DNA from: Luzula sylvatica
Taxonomy: Eukaryota > Streptophyta > Magnoliopsida > Poales > Juncaceae
DNA length: 64,000 nt
Reading direction: 5' to 3'
NCBI GenBank assembly: GCA_946800325.1
Contig: OX326961.1
Location: 5,744,655 to 5,808,654, forward strand
How positions within the stretch are numbered: the first letter of the stretch is position 1; every line of letters begins with the position of its first letter. Below, piece by piece: positions 35,701 through 48,170 of this stretch. The notes under the pieces are model-generated. The model was not told the DNA's origin. It saw only the letters and a program-made list of their open reading frames with translations, and did no database searches. The translations under genes were made by a program, and so were the position numbers.

Positions 35701-37204
35701 TACCAAATCTGGTGTGAGGCGAGCTTTTCAGGAGCTGAATCCATCAATCTGGAAGCTCGTGGATCGAATTTTGGAAGAGAAGAAGATGATTAAGCAGAAG
35801 TTCGTTGTTAAGTATCAAGATCGATCCATGGTTTCTCCATGGCCTTGTGAGAGAGGAGACAAGAAAGGAGGAATATTTGGGGTCTGGGGACCACATGACT
35901 ATGAACAGGAAGGTTGTTTTAGAGTCCCCAAATCCAGAATTTTGTTTCGTAATTCCAAAATTAGGATATCAATTCTTGATTTTATGTCGGATTTTTAATT
36001 CGGGATTAGTGATGTTTCCTTATCCAGCACTAATGGTTGGAGGGAGGCTAACGGTTGCGGATTCCTATCTAGACCCGCTATCCAGCATTTTGGAAGAACA
36101 CTTTTCCTTAACGGGCGGGGGTGGAAAAATGGATCCAGGTCCAAATCCGTATGTAAGTAATTGGTATTTAGAATTCTGAAGAATTTGGTATTTAGAATCC
36201 TGGGGCTGAAAACCCGGGAAAACGTTTTTATACTCTCCTTTCCTGGATTTCGTAGAAGTCAGAATTGTGAGTCAGGCCCATCAAATTCTGAAATTGCCCA
36301 ACAGTGGTGATTAAATTTATGGTGTTCATGTATACATTTATGTTTGAGATTATACATATCATTATTAATAGTATAAAATATCACTAAAAGGTTTATCATC
36401 ATTTGCCACAGTAACACAATTGTACATACCCAAGAATATATATTTACATACCACAAATTGACCATGAATAGAAATAAAAAAAAAAAACTTAGTATTAATG
36501 TAACCATTGATTTACCGTAAATACTAACATGTACAGACAACAAATTGAAAAACCTAAGTTATTATATCTAAAATAGATTTGCAAACAATCCCTGTACATT
36601 ACTTGAAATTGCAAAATGATTCTTGTAGAAACAAATTTATTAAACTAAACTTATTTTGGGACATACAAACCTATTAGGTGAATTTGCATAAAACCCCTAT
36701 GTTATTATTAAAAAATCAAAAAGAAACATTTTGAAAAGAACAAGCTGAAAAGCTTTTGTTCGGAAAGAAAAAAAAACATTAGACATCAAAGTAAACTACA
36801 AAACCCCATAATTTCATACATACTCTCCCAAAACTACAAAATATCAAAATTGCCCTTGGACCAGAAGGTACACAAAATTATCAAATTTGCCTTCGAACTC
36901 TTCTCTTCCTCCCTCTCAATCTATGGAACCAACTACAACAGAAAAGTATTGAAGATCATTATCGTAATTAGAAGTTTTTGAGGGGTAAATTTGTAAAAAT
37001 AGATATTCATGCCATCATGAACCAGGAGTTCAATAATTTATGAAAAAAAAAAGAAACTAATATTTATGTGGATAAATAAATACTTATGAGAGCCTTATCA
37101 GCCATCATTTTTCTCATAGAATAAGCCAGTCTAAAAAAAATAAAAATGAGGATTTTTATAAAATATTGCAAAAGGCAGGGGTTAGAATGAAATTGTGTCG
37201 TGAC
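35701..37204. other. Unassigned DNA
   Basis: Open stretches at 35714-35998 and 35805-36179 overlap in different frames and have no recognised domain. From about 36790 to 36900 there is a CAAAACCCCATAATTTC..CTCCCAAAACTACAAAATATC block, resembling the ends of plant Mutator-like elements. It could mark one edge of the element that carried the Ca2+-ATPase exons, but no partner was found. Confidence 0.35.
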
Positions 37205-38160
37205 ATACGTTAATGTGACGGAAAGAGGAAGACCTTCAGCAACCGCAACAATAAAACAGTGACCTGTTAATAAATTAATTATATCAAGACAAGTTAATCA
37301 AATAAAAATAATAATAATAATTTTATTTAATGAACAAATTAATTAGTATATACCGCGACCGTGAAAATCTTAAATTCTTAATGACTACTCCGTCAATAAT
37401 GGTCTTCACGCGTATTTGTCCTTTAATGTACTGTTGCGTTCCGTCAGAATTTGTCATCTTTCCAGTAAAATATCTAGAGAGACAGAGAGATTGTTACTTT
37501 TTTTAATTATTTTCGAATTTTAGAGAGGGAGAAATAGTACCTGGCTATAAGGACGATTAAAACAGCACCGGCGACAGCGCCATTTAATCGTACCTGAATT
37601 ATCACATGTAAATTCAATATTTACGAAAATGACATTGTATTAATTCATAATAATTTACAAAAATATTTGCACCTCGAGAGGAGTTTCTTCGCCATTGTCT
37701 TCGGATATTAAGTAATTCATAAATACATAAATAACATTAAAAAAAAATTAAGTAATTAATTAATTATCATCATCAAATTGTTGGCTTACCAGCATGGTAC
37801 CGTAACCGTCCGCCACTTTGCAAGCTGACATAAGAAACGATGATTTTTGGTCTTTGTGCACCTGAAAATTAACCATTATGATATTTTGATATTTTGCAAG
37901 TTTTGAAAGGGTAAATATGTAAATCCCCATTTTTATTTTGTAAGTTAATTATGTTTACAGTTTTGCTCTTGCAAGTCATGCTAGATTCATCAATGGCAAG
38001 AGACTGGTCGATAATCAACACCCCATCAGCTGGGACCTAATTGTAAAAAAAACAAATGTAACACAAATTTGCAAAAATATATATATTAATGTCGGGGATC
38101 TTTCTGTAATTAATTTTTTGTACCGTACCTGGTCACCAATCTTGATTATTTTACTTCCAT
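37205..38160 (-). pseudogene. Autoinhibited Ca2+-ATPase (ACA8/9/10-like), partial
   Basis: Seven exon remnants in the right order on the minus strand, with introns kept. 38160-38129: GSKIIKIGDQ. 38036-37959: VPADGVLIIDQSLAIDESSM then TCKSKT. 37861-37790: VHKDQKSSFLMSACKVADGY then GTML. About 37720-37673: LISEDNGEETPLE. 37593-37541: VRLNGAVAGAVLIVLIA. 37473-37354: YFTGKMTNSDGTQQYIKGQI then RVKTIIDG. About 37262-37205: VAVAEGLPLSVTLT. These match the actuator domain through membrane helix 4 of P-type IIB pumps, which export calcium. The helix-4 motif VPEGLP reads VAEGLP, one exon has a frameshift, and the phosphorylation domain (DKTGT) and everything after are missing. It is a captured, non-functional fragment. 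Confidence 0.85.
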
Positions 38161-38722
38161 ATGTTTCATTCAGCAGAAAATGTAAAAACAATGTTTCATT
38201 CTGAAGTATATAAATGAATTCATGAATCCTTGATGCCCACAATATGTTCGCTAAATTGCTCAACAGAAAAATTTCCACAGATCGATTAATTACAAAATCC
38301 CATCGTACATATATTGTTTCTAAATATATTGATGAATTATACGCCAAGAAAGAAGAGTTCATACCAGAAAAATCATGCCACGACAGTGAATGAAAACTAA
38401 ATCGAAGCAAGGAAAAATAAATCAGAATTTCTTACGTTACAAGGTCTGATCGAGAAGGGTCTTCACATCCATGCTGATTCACAAAAGCAAGCAATCGATC
38501 TCAAACTTCCATGAAAGGATCTTGGTGCTTGTGCTTGAAAATGAGTAAACGAAACAGCATGTGGATTAGACGGCAGAGTGGAGAAGGAAGACCGTGAGGC
38601 GTGTACAAACGCTACTCTGATCCGACGAGTGGAAAGAGGGGAAGAGATGTGAGATGTGAGAGCGGGTAAAGAGGGAACGAAGAGAGGGGAAAGAGAGGTG
38701 AGAAGGGAAAAGAGGGAAAGAG
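38161..38722. other. Unassigned DNA with a first-exon-like scrap
   Basis: On the minus strand ATG at 38472 opens MDVKTLLDQTL, then a stop just before a GTAAG donor (38435-38431). A GC-richer, promoter-like stretch lies upstream of it at 38500-38700. It may be the 5' end of another captured gene. Confidence 0.3.
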
Positions 38723-39211
38723 TACGGATGTCAATGGGTCGGGCAGAAATCTGAACACGCGGGTACCCGACCCGAACGGGACGGGTAATATCCGAAAAAA
38801 TACCCGCGGGTCGAGTAATACCCGAAAAAAATATCCGCTCCGGGTTCGGATTCGGACAAGGGGGAAATTTTTTATTCGGGTAAAGAATTTGGATGTTTTA
38901 CGATTAATTATTTTTAATATTTGGATTTTTAATGTATTTGTACAAATTGTTTGTTTTATGTATTTAAAATTGTTGATAATTTTACGTATTTGTATGATAA
39001 TTTTTTATTTTTTACTTTTTTTGAGATTTTTTATTAATAATTTTCGGGTCACGGATCCGGGTTCGGGTATACCCGTTACCCGCGGGTTCGGATTCGAATA
39101 TGATTTTTTATCTGCGGGTATTTTTAGTTTGGGTTCGGATAATATCCGAAAATTCGGGTTCGGGTATGGAGGAGGCTTACCTGAACCCGACCCGCGCCGT
39201 TGTCATCCCTA
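38723..39211. mobile_element. Non-autonomous hAT element, 489 bp
   Basis: It starts TACGGATGTCAATGGGTCGG. The right end, read inward, is TAGGGATGACAACGGCGCGG. Both ends carry many GGGTCGGG/CGGGTAC/TCCGAA phrases, while the middle is AT-rich. A perfect 8-bp target duplication GGAAAGAG lies at 38715-38722 and 39212-39219. There is no coding capacity; the 107-codon ORF inside is chance. Confidence 0.85.
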
Positions 39212-39479
39212 GGAAAGAGGCGTGATGACGGGACACTAATAATGCAATTAAAAATAATTAATTATGATTAAGTGTGTATTTAAAAGGAGCATTTTTTTTC
39301 ATGTGATTCATTTTGGAAATCAAATTAAAAAAATAACCTTACATATATAATCCGAACGGGTTTTAAAATCTCATATGTACCGGAATTTTAAATCTTCGGT
39401 GGTTAATTTTTTTTCTGGAAAAAAAATAACCGGATTATAAAATCAGTTAAGATTTTAATTCAAAATATGATATGTTTTC

Positions 39480-39680
39480 CTAAATTTTATCATAACATCA
39501 TTTATGTTTTAATTAATATATTTAATTAAAATGATAACTTATACATATTAGCTGTTAACATAATACATAATTAATATTTTTCCGAATTCATAAATTTAAA
39601 TAAATTTTAATGAATATTTAATTATATATTTTAATTATCACGTTAATTAAATATAATAATTCAATAATGAAGATTCAGCA
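39480..39680. repeat. Diverged copy of the 477-1162 repeat family
   Basis: The order AGCTGTTAACATAATACATAATTAA, CGAATTCATAAATTTAAAT, TTAATGAAT, ATTATCACGTTAATTAAAT matches the inverted middle unit of the cluster at 746-885, with loss of similarity at the edges. Confidence 0.55.
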
Positions 39681-39690
39681 GGTACTTGAA

Positions 39691-39822
39691 CAACAATGAT
39701 TTTTATATAGTCTCAATCAATTTGATAGTGAGGTATATCATGCTAATTTAAATTGAACGGCAATAATTTTTAAATAGTCTCAATCAATTTGATATTGAGG
39801 TATATCATGTTAATTTAAATTG
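39691..39822. repeat. 66-bp tandem duplication
   Basis: Two direct copies of a unit containing AGTCTCAATCAATTTGATA, GAGGTATATCATG and TTAATTTAAATTGAACGG. Confidence 0.85.
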
Positions 39823-41982
39823 AACGGAGGTATAAAGAAACTTATCCCACGTTTATCCAACTTCCAAACATGACCCAAAAGTATTATCTCATTGTTAATC
39901 AGCTTTTATAATGTATAAATGATGAGGTCAGAAAAAAAAAACTTGGATTCTCTACTTCAACTTTTGCATGTATAAAAAGTATTCAAATTATTCATACTAT
40001 ATATTTTAAGAGATCTTATATCATGCTTTCCATTTCTTCTGCATTTTCATAATGACATCATCATTCATAATTAATCTATTAATTCTCTCTTTCAATTAAC
40101 AATTAATCTACAATTATTGATTTTTGAATATTTTTAATCAACCTTCCATCTGTGGAGATTCTAATTATATATTATTTTTTATTAACCATAGACTAATTTT
40201 TAATTCATTTTGTTAATTATGAAATTAATTAGTATGAGAGAAATATGGAGAAAGAAAAAATAAAATATTCCATATTTTAATTGTCTCATCGTACATATTA
40301 TCATTCGTGGTCTCTTTTCATTACACACTCACTTCATTATAAAGTGGTTCTCTTTCTTTTCCACACATCACTTCATGCATTGAATAAGATAGTAGATCAA
40401 GTTTGTTTAATTGTAATATAGAGGTTATTTTTTTTGGTGACATGTTATTCTATAATTTCCATCAATATTTCATAATTTCATAATACAATTTATTTTGTTT
40501 TGGTACATATATTTCAATGTGTTACAATGCATTTTTGGTTATCTTCTTTTGTGTATTTTGATATAGATAGTGATGAGAGGATTTTTTATTTGTAAGATTT
40601 TGTATATTAATTTTTAGTTATTTAGGACATTTTTTTATGTCTAAGTGTTTCATGTAATATGTTCATGGCCATGTTAATCTTAGTTATATATTTTTCATGT
40701 ACTGTATGTTTGAACTCGTTTAATTTTTACTTGTATGTACTTATATATTTTTCATGATAATATTATACTTTACCATGTTTGTTTTTATTTTGATTATCCA
40801 GAAAGAATTTATAAATCAGAGAAAAAAATGAATGAAAATTTACAACAAGAGATATTTGATATATTACGTGATAAAATTCACAGCGAAACGCGGATAATTT
40901 TTGTAGTCATAATAACTTTCATTTGAATTATAATAATTTGAATTATTTGAAGCAATTACTAATGGATAATATTTACTTTGCAATTAACTTTAATTTGAAT
41001 TTGAATAATGGATAATATTTACTTTGTGATTAACTTTAATTTGAAAACTAGTGCAAAGTTCAATTTGTAAGTGAGTACATTCAATAAAAACAATCCATTA
41101 AATCTGCCAGGCTGTTAATTGGATCACAGAAATCCGTCATCATATATGACCGAAATTAACAAATTATTATCTTGTTAATTGGATCCAAAATGTGCAGTCC
41201 AATTAACCCATAATTTACTGGGTTGTTAAATTGGATCATTAAAATCGGACAAAAATGTCAGCCCGAATAACAAAAAGTGCACAAATTAGTGTTTTGGACC
41301 GAAAAGTAGTATATTGTGAATTGAATGAGTTATTAATTGGGCCTAAAATTTAATACATATATACAAGGCCCAAGTTCTTATGAATTTTTGTCTTGTTAAT
41401 TCAAGGGGATGATATATGTGTTTGAAATATCCGTAATTATTAAACATCTTGTGCATATTCAGAAATGATGCATTAATATTGATTAAATAGGCAATACAAC
41501 CAAGGTTTATTTTAAGTCCATGCATATATTCAGAGATGTTTATCAGAGTAATATTACATTTCATAATTGTGAAGTATTTTTACACTAATTTAGGACAAGA
41601 AAGTTTTACAAGATGGAACTAAAAATTGAAAAAAAAAATATTACATGAATTTATTAATGAAAAAACCAACTATAATTAATTCAAGAATTAATAATAAATT
41701 AATATTATGTTCCGTAATTGTTTTCCTAAACTTATGAAATAATTAAAATTCATATAACTAAAAATTTCGGATAAAAAAGTGATGAAAATAATGTAACAAA
41801 ATTCTTATTCATATTATTCATAAGGCCCAATGCACAAATACATGCTTACATGCCCACGTGAATTAGTTGAAAGTTACTGTAATCAGCCAATAGCAACGAT
41901 GGTGAAATAAGATTCTTTGGCGGCTGTGAAGAAGGAAAAAGAAGAAGAAGCAAAATGGGGTGTGTGTGTGTGTGTGTGTGTT
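39823..41982. other. AT-rich intergenic DNA
   Basis: No gene supported. A short duplication (GGATAATATTTACTTTG) occurs at about 40963 and 41008, and a (TG)n run lies just before 41983. Confidence 0.4.
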
Positions 41983-42005
41983 GGGGGGGGGGGGGGGGGG
42001 GGGGG
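41983..42005. repeat. (G)23 homopolymer
   Basis: An uninterrupted run of 23 G follows a (TG)n tract. Its length may be unreliable in assembly. Confidence 0.85.
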
Positions 42006-42489
42006 AGCTCTAGATGGTGAAAGCGTCCCCCCTAGGTTATTTTTCTTTCATGTCTTCTTCTCTCTCACGTCTCATTTTCGCGGTGGTCGGACTTGGTGGT
42101 GGTCGAAAAAATCACTTTTTTCATAGAGCTCGGTTATAAGTATGAATTTTAGTTATCGATTTCTCCTATCTTATTCCTCATATCCTCTCTTCTTTTCTTC
42201 TAATTCTTGACTTCTACCTCCACTTTTTTCTTGACCTTGCTCCTCTTTCTTTCCTATCATTCAATGTCCTCTTCTTTCTCTTTTCTCTTTCATGTTAGTT
42301 TTTGTCTATTTTATCCCAAATAGTACTAGGAAAATTATTCGCAATTCTTAAGAGAGTTGTTCTACTCTTTGGTGTCTCTAAGAAATCGAGGATTCGAGCA
42401 TTATTTTTAATGCCAAATTAAAATGGAGCAAATTGTGATTAAAATAAAACAAAAAAGTAGAAAAATAAATCTCGACAGTTGATTCATTT
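42006..42489. other. Intergenic DNA, CT-rich
   Basis: A CT-rich, AT-rich mix with no gene. It precedes the switch to mitochondria-like composition near 42490. Confidence 0.4.
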
Positions 42490-42994
42490 TATGCAAAGTC
42501 CATATAGCAGAGTAAGCCCCCATTAATGCTACGAAAGAAGAACATAAGGTTTTCTCTGACTGAGCCTAGGTCAATCCCCGCTGCGCGTCCCTCACCACTC
42601 GTTCACTTGGTGGGTTTTGCTTCCCCGCTGCACGCCCCTCTACTCTTGCCCCGCCGACTCATTCATTCCACGGTGGCTGGGTGCTGACTCGGGGACTACT
42701 TGACAAGATGAAATACGCCGCCATTAGAGACTCTTTTTCGCTGTCTGAATGTGCGAGTTGAGAAGCATGCACTTCAATGATGAAGGAAAAAGGCTTGCTA
42801 CAAGCTGGGCTCAGGGACTGCTGCCAGCCGCTTCCCCTGTAGTCGTCAACTCGTTCTTGACAGATCGTATTCCTTTGCTCTCCTGGTGCTCCCATAAGAA
42901 GCTTGTCCACAATTGACAACGGTCGCAAGCTTAGGTCCAAGCTTTGTGTGCACCGAGGAAGTAATAGATCGACTTGCTAGTAGAAGAGGGCTTG
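42490..42994. other. Mitochondrial DNA insertion (NUMT), part 1
   Basis: Composition and style change abruptly to plant mitochondrial intergenic DNA. It holds CCCCGCTGCGCGTCCC and CCCCGCTGCACGCCCC, inverted forms of the GGGGCGCGCAGCGGGG motif that appears twice near nad9 (about 55391 and 56479). No mitochondrial gene is in this piece. It ends at the target duplication GCTTG of the solo LTR and resumes at 45391. The left edge is approximate. Confidence 0.6.
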
Positions 42995-45390
42995 TGATAA
43001 GGGGATTTTTTATCACTTTTTACATACACAAAATATAGAATTTAAATACTTAAATACGATTAAAGTATACCAAATATTCATAATTCCAATTTATTGAGAT
43101 TAAATACTTTTAATTGTGTTTTTGTATTAATGACAGGAAAAAAAAGTGCAATATCTCGAAAAACCAGGACTGTGGATGGATCGGTCTCATCGTGCCGATC
43201 GATTTGATATATCATATGATGATATTTGATGCAAGCATAAGAGAGAAATCGAGCTTTTACTCCAAACGGGTCAAACTTGACTCATTCCACGAAGGAACAC
43301 AGACCTGACGAAATTTGATACCCAACAAGATCTGGTATGGCAGACAGAAGCATACATACCTAGTAACGAGTTACCAACCAACTCTTCTTTGACCCGCTGC
43401 TCGAAAGTACACACAGAAACCAAGTTTAGATACTCTGAACCAGTTAAAACCATGTGGTGACCTATCCACGCTTTCAACTCACTCGCCACACAAAGGATAC
43501 ACAGAAATAATCCGCACCAAATCCTGAGAGAAAGACCAGTCAACCATCCTGACTAGGACAGATCCGGTAGACATCTGCACGTGGTGTATCATGTACAGTG
43601 ATCCAACCCGAGCTCCTTACTGACCCACGACACAGAAGACCATTCCGATTCCCTTTTACCAAAGCCCGTGCCACCATAAGATTCTGTTACTCATACAGCG
43701 GGTCATACCAGTACTGCTCTCTATTCACTACACGACAGATACAGAAACTATGCCACAAAGGATCATGCAAAGACTGGTCAAAGGTTTAACAAACTAGGAT
43801 TTTTTGTGGTTATAAATCCGTGCAACCCGCGCTGTCACTTTCAATTCCCTCTATTTTCCATGTGTTGCACTCTGGGCCACACAAGTACTGTTGCAGAGAA
43901 TCTTTACAGGCAGTTCAAAATTCTTAACTTGGAGCCATCCGTGATTTTTTCTGTCCATTTTATACACTAACCACAGTCTCCATTACACAGCCCAAAGAAA
44001 GAAATGAACTAAAGCAGGCCCACTCTTCCTCTCCATTTCTGTCTGTAATGGACATGAATTAATTTTTGGGTTGATTTTCTGATGAATTTAATTGAATTAA
44101 TCTGGATCTGAGGGAAATATCTTGGAGGGTATTTTTGGGTTTTCTCCCTCATTATTTGGCCAAACCAGATGAAATTTCGACCCTTGGATTCAGTGAAACT
44201 TGCTGTACCTACCCATGCAAGTTGCAATCTGAGATCTGAAATTTTCGGACTCTTTTTCCCCCCTTTTTCTCCTATAAATAAGGTCCAAGTTCTCCCTCTC
44301 AAATCATCCATTCTTTACACTCTCTCAATTGATCAAGAAATTCATTGATTCTTGGATCTTCATCTCCCCCAAGCTCTCTAGCTTCTCAAGCTCATCTTTG
44401 AGCCATTTTCGCCGAGAAAGTCGTGTCTTAGCACGGTTTTCGAGGTCGCTCCGAGGATCGATCCTCTCTCTCTCTCTCAAGATCACGAAGTTGTTCTCCT
44501 CCTCCTCTCTCTCCTCTCAAGGTGTGAAGGCTCGAGGACCTCGCCAAGACCCGGTCTTGGACTTCATTCTCTCTCTTTTCGGTACTCTCTTTTACAATTG
44601 TTGCGATTTAATTAGGAAAATATTAGATTTGAATAAACTTTGTTTGTAGATCTGTTATATATGATAAGATACAATTTGTAGAATTTTTGTGGATTTAATT
44701 TCGTAATTTTCCTATTTTTTTTCATTGTGAAATACTTGATTGTTTTGTGCTGTTTTGTTAATTTCATTTAAAATAGAAAATTACTCAAAAATAAGTCTTT
44801 CTCAATATCACTGTTTAGATCTAGATCTGTAGTTTAATATAGTTTTTGAATAAATCAATTTCCTGCAATTTTCTATTTGTTGTTGATTTTACAAGTTCAA
44901 TTGATTAGGCAACTAGATCTTGTATTAGTCTCTGGCCAGTTTTGATCCTGATTGTTTGTACCTTTTTAAACCTGAAAAAAATTACAAATATTGAATCATT
45001 GATTATATTGTTAAGTCTAGTTTCATAATCTTTTTGTCTCATTCAAAATAATAAAATTTCCTATTTGATATGAATTTTTGAATGCAACACATGCAAATCT
45101 GGAAATTGTGCATCATTGAATCTCAGAAGAATAATTGTGTAGAGCTGAATACTGTGAATTAAAATTTGAAATTTTTATCATCTGTTTGTAAGATCTGGAT
45201 ATTCATTGTCCCAATTTTTCATAATTTTTGGATCAGTAGAAATAATTTTAGAAATTCGCATTCGATTATACGCAAAATTTCCTTGGAACGAACCTCTACT
45301 TAGCCTATTCTAGTAGTTGTTTATAAATTGTTTTGATTAACTCGTGAGATTGAATTTACACATTTTAACGACCTATTTTACGTGTTATCA
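42995..45390 (+). mobile_element. Solo LTR, 2396 bp
   Basis: It starts TGATAAGGGGATTTTTTATC and ends ACGTGTTATCA, giving TGATAA/TTATCA terminal inverted repeats. A perfect 5-bp target duplication GCTTG lies at 42990-42994 and 45391-45395. A TATA box (CTATAAATAAGG) lies near 44273, followed by CT-rich leader sequence. GGAACGAAC lies about 105 bp from the 3' end, as in the LTR at 57369. No internal region, primer-binding site or polymerase is attached. The size suggests a large Ty3/gypsy family, but this is not proven. It interrupts the mitochondrial insertion. Confidence 0.85.
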
Positions 45391-46232
45391 GCTTGTTTGA
45401 AGCATATCGAGATGGGCCTGTTTATTCATCCCATTGACAGATTCATTTCTTTTGATTCGGGAAGAAGAAATTCACTAGTACTGATCTTGCTTTCTGTCGC
45501 TTATGTCAACAAAATCAAGACTGGTTTCCTTTCTTCAAAGTCTTGCTAGTAATAATATCCCTTTTCAAATCGTTGAGCAGTGACCAGAAGGAATGGAGTC
45601 AGAGATTCTGAAAGTATACTTGTCATGTAGACAAGGCAGAGAACAAGAGAAGATGAGTTGGCCGTCAGACCAAATCCAACTAGTTTTCATCAAAGCGAAC
45701 GAACACCAAAATCATCGTCTTCAAAGGATGATTCTCAGTAGCCGGCAAAGGCCTCACCTCGGGGTTTTTTGTTCACACGTGATTGGCTGAAGACGAAGAA
45801 TTGCCTAATGAATAGGGAAAACCAACCTTTGAAGACCTTGTCAATCCATCTGGTTCGCTTGCATCTTCACATGCCACTGGTGGAGAATGATGACCCCCCA
45901 GAGCTTTCCCTCCTTCTCCATAATCACTTGATTGCCCAACCCTTTCGAGAGTTGGCTATGTCTGTGCCCGGTGAAAGAGAAGAAGAAGTGGCATTTTCTG
46001 GCTGTTTATTCCCTTGTTTCAGAAGCAGCAGCCTATTTCTCAGATCTGTCTGTACCAGAGGTCAACTTCCATTACCAAGGAAAGAAGCTTGAGCCATCGA
46101 CTCAATATAAGATATTACTTGCATCAAAAACATCAGCCCGAGTCAATAGCTTCGCTCACTAAGTATACACCAACCTCTCCTTTCCATGTCTGCTAATACC
46201 GATTTCGATCTCATCAATTTGGAAGAAGAAAA
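45391..46232. other. Mitochondrial DNA insertion (NUMT), part 2
   Basis: Non-AT-biased sequence of plant mitochondrial style continues from part 1 after the solo LTR. It has several overlapping short open frames on the plus strand (45593-46196) that match no gene I know. It ends at GAAAA, the target duplication of the copia element, and continues at 54804. Confidence 0.5.
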
Positions 46233-47332
46233 TGAAGGAAATACAGTTTTGGATCATCGCTAAAATGGTACGTAGGACAAACGAACGTACGCGTTCGTGG
46301 GCATACGAAACAGATTAGTAAAACTGGTATAACTTTCAGTAGGAAACTCCGATTGGAATAGTTCAAATTGGGTTAGTTAGATAATGAGATTATCTAGAAC
46401 TTTCATGTTGTAATATATTTCATTTGAGCGAAGTATCAGTATCGTTCTAATGAAATACCGAAAGGGTGCGACAGTTTGACATACAGTCAGTAAAACGGCC
46501 GTAACTTTCGGGTCCGAACTCCAATTGGGATGGGCCAAATTGGGTTGGAAAGATAATTAGATTATCTACAACTTTAGTAAATGTTCAAAGTCGGTTGGAA
46601 CGATTTAATATTTTCGTTCTGACAGATTACTGAAAGGGTGTATGCAGTTTTCTGTTTGAAAAGGTGTATAGAAGATATACATACCTTTTGGCCCATCCTT
46701 ATCCTATGGAGTATATATAGGATGTTTCTCTCTCTCTCTCTCTCATCAGTCCAACCAGTTGAATAATTAGATTAGTTCAACCAGAAAATTAATGGAGTTA
46801 ATTTAGAATTAATCCAGAAATTAAGAGACTCTAATCACTTGATGAAAGAGTGCGAAGAGATTGAGAGAGAAGGAGAAAAGAGTTTTCTCCGTCTAGAGAA
46901 TCGAAACGCAATCATGCAAGTTCGCCGGTGCATCGTCTAGGCAGATGCATCCGCGATCGAGGTGCTACAACTCACGGTGGATACGGGTAGAGGAGCGACA
47001 CATGTGGCTCTTCGTTGTGATCAAACCGGAGAAGTAATCGAGTAACAAGCAGTGGAATCATGCGGGCATGGAACGCACGAAGACAACCCGAGGCGTGTCG
47101 AAACGGTGGGAGACGTGCGGAATGGGACGTACGGGCTAGTCACCAACGTGACACCGAAGGAAATAGAAGGCGGCGATCAACCCTTCGTGTGCCATCAATT
47201 TGGCACTGGTATGAATCTGTCCTTCTATTCGCATCGTACCCTCGAAGTCGTGGCGTGATCTCGGGAATCGGGGAATCGAACCGGACCTACATATCCGCTG
47301 CGCGGGCCCGGGGTCGAGGATATTTCCCATCA
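46233..47332 (+). repeat. 5' LTR of the copia element
   Basis: Begins TGAAGGAAATACAG and ends TTTCCCATCA. A TATA box (GTATATATAGG) lies at about 46711-46721, followed by a CT run; this places the transcript start near 46745. The U3 part holds two 172-bp modules, starting AGTAAAAC at 46317 and 46489. It also holds a palindrome with arms ACGAACG/CGTTCGT near 46281. The 204- and 366-base ORFs near its 3' end are repeated in the 3' LTR and match nothing known. Confidence 0.9.
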
Positions 47333-47333
47333 G

Positions 47334-47345
47334 TGGTATCAGAGC
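47334..47345 (+). promoter_or_regulatory. Primer-binding site (initiator Met tRNA)
   Basis: TGGTATCAGAGC begins one base after the 5' LTR and is complementary to the 3' end of plant initiator methionine tRNA, the usual primer of Ty1/copia elements. Confidence 0.95.
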
Positions 47346-47569
47346 GATCGCCATCGATTCGAGGGTCGAATCATAGTCGTATATTAGATATACGCACGGG
47401 TTATCAAAGTTCGTACCCGTTTGCATGATGTTAAATATAGAGAAAGTCAAATTCCGTTAAAATCACAAGTGGAATTCGCTAGAGATCGATCAAAAGTTGA
47501 TTGAGAGTATCTAGGAATGATCGTGAAAAAGTTTCATGATTTATCGTTTTGGAAACGAGCGAAAACGGA

Positions 47570-48152
47570 CGAAACGGCAAAATCTGCAGAAAGTTAGAAT
47601 ACGAAACAGTGAGTAAAACTAAGATAATTTTCAGTGGAAAACTCCACATTGATTGGATCAAATTGGCGTAGTTAGATAATGAGATTATCTATGACTTTGA
47701 TACATAAAGTTTTTCCATTTGAACGAATTATCAGTGTCGTTTTTATGGAATACTGAAAGGGTGCGACTGTTTGACATACAGAGACTAAAACGTCCGTATA
47801 TGTCGCATCGAAACTCCAATTGAGTCCAATCCAATTGGGTTAATTAGATAATAAGATTATCTAGAACTTTCGTTCACGTTCAAAGTCGGTTGGAACAATT
47901 TAATATTTTTTTTTCAACAGAATACTGAAACGGTGTCTGTAGTTTTCTGGTTGAAAAGGTGTATATTGGATATACTTACTTTTTCGTTTGTTCGTATTTT
48001 ACTAAAACTGGTATAACTTTCAGTAGAAAATTCCGATTTGAATGGTTCAAATTGTTTTAGTTAGATAATTAGATTATCTAGAACTTTCATGTTGTAATAT
48101 ATTTTATTTGAGCGAAGTATTAGTGTCGTTCTAATGAAATAACGAAAGGGTG
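47570..48152 (+). repeat. LTR-derived modules in the leader
   Basis: Diverged copies of the U3 modules lie downstream of the primer-binding site, starting at 47612, 47784 (172 bp apart, as in the LTR) and 48001. Each runs through TAACTTTC-like, AGATTATCTA-AACTTT and CGTTCT..TGAAATA.CGAAAGGGTG phrases. They indicate that LTR sequence was copied into the leader before this insertion. Confidence 0.75.
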
Positions 48153-48170
48153 CAGAAAAATAGTTTTTCT

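Noticed and set aside
42995..45390. Promoter-like TATA box at 44273 as the start of a host gene
   Set aside because: It lies inside an LTR with exact target duplications, where a TATA box is expected; the ORF at 44329 ends in AT-rich LTR sequence.
45593..46196. Overlapping plus-strand ORFs as a mitochondrial gene
   Set aside because: They overlap in different frames and none matches a mitochondrial protein that I can name; more likely intergenic mitochondrial DNA.
47052..47450. ORFs at the 3' end of the copia LTR, repeated in the other LTR
   Set aside because: LTR sequence repeated exactly in both LTRs, overlapping in three frames, with no known protein match.
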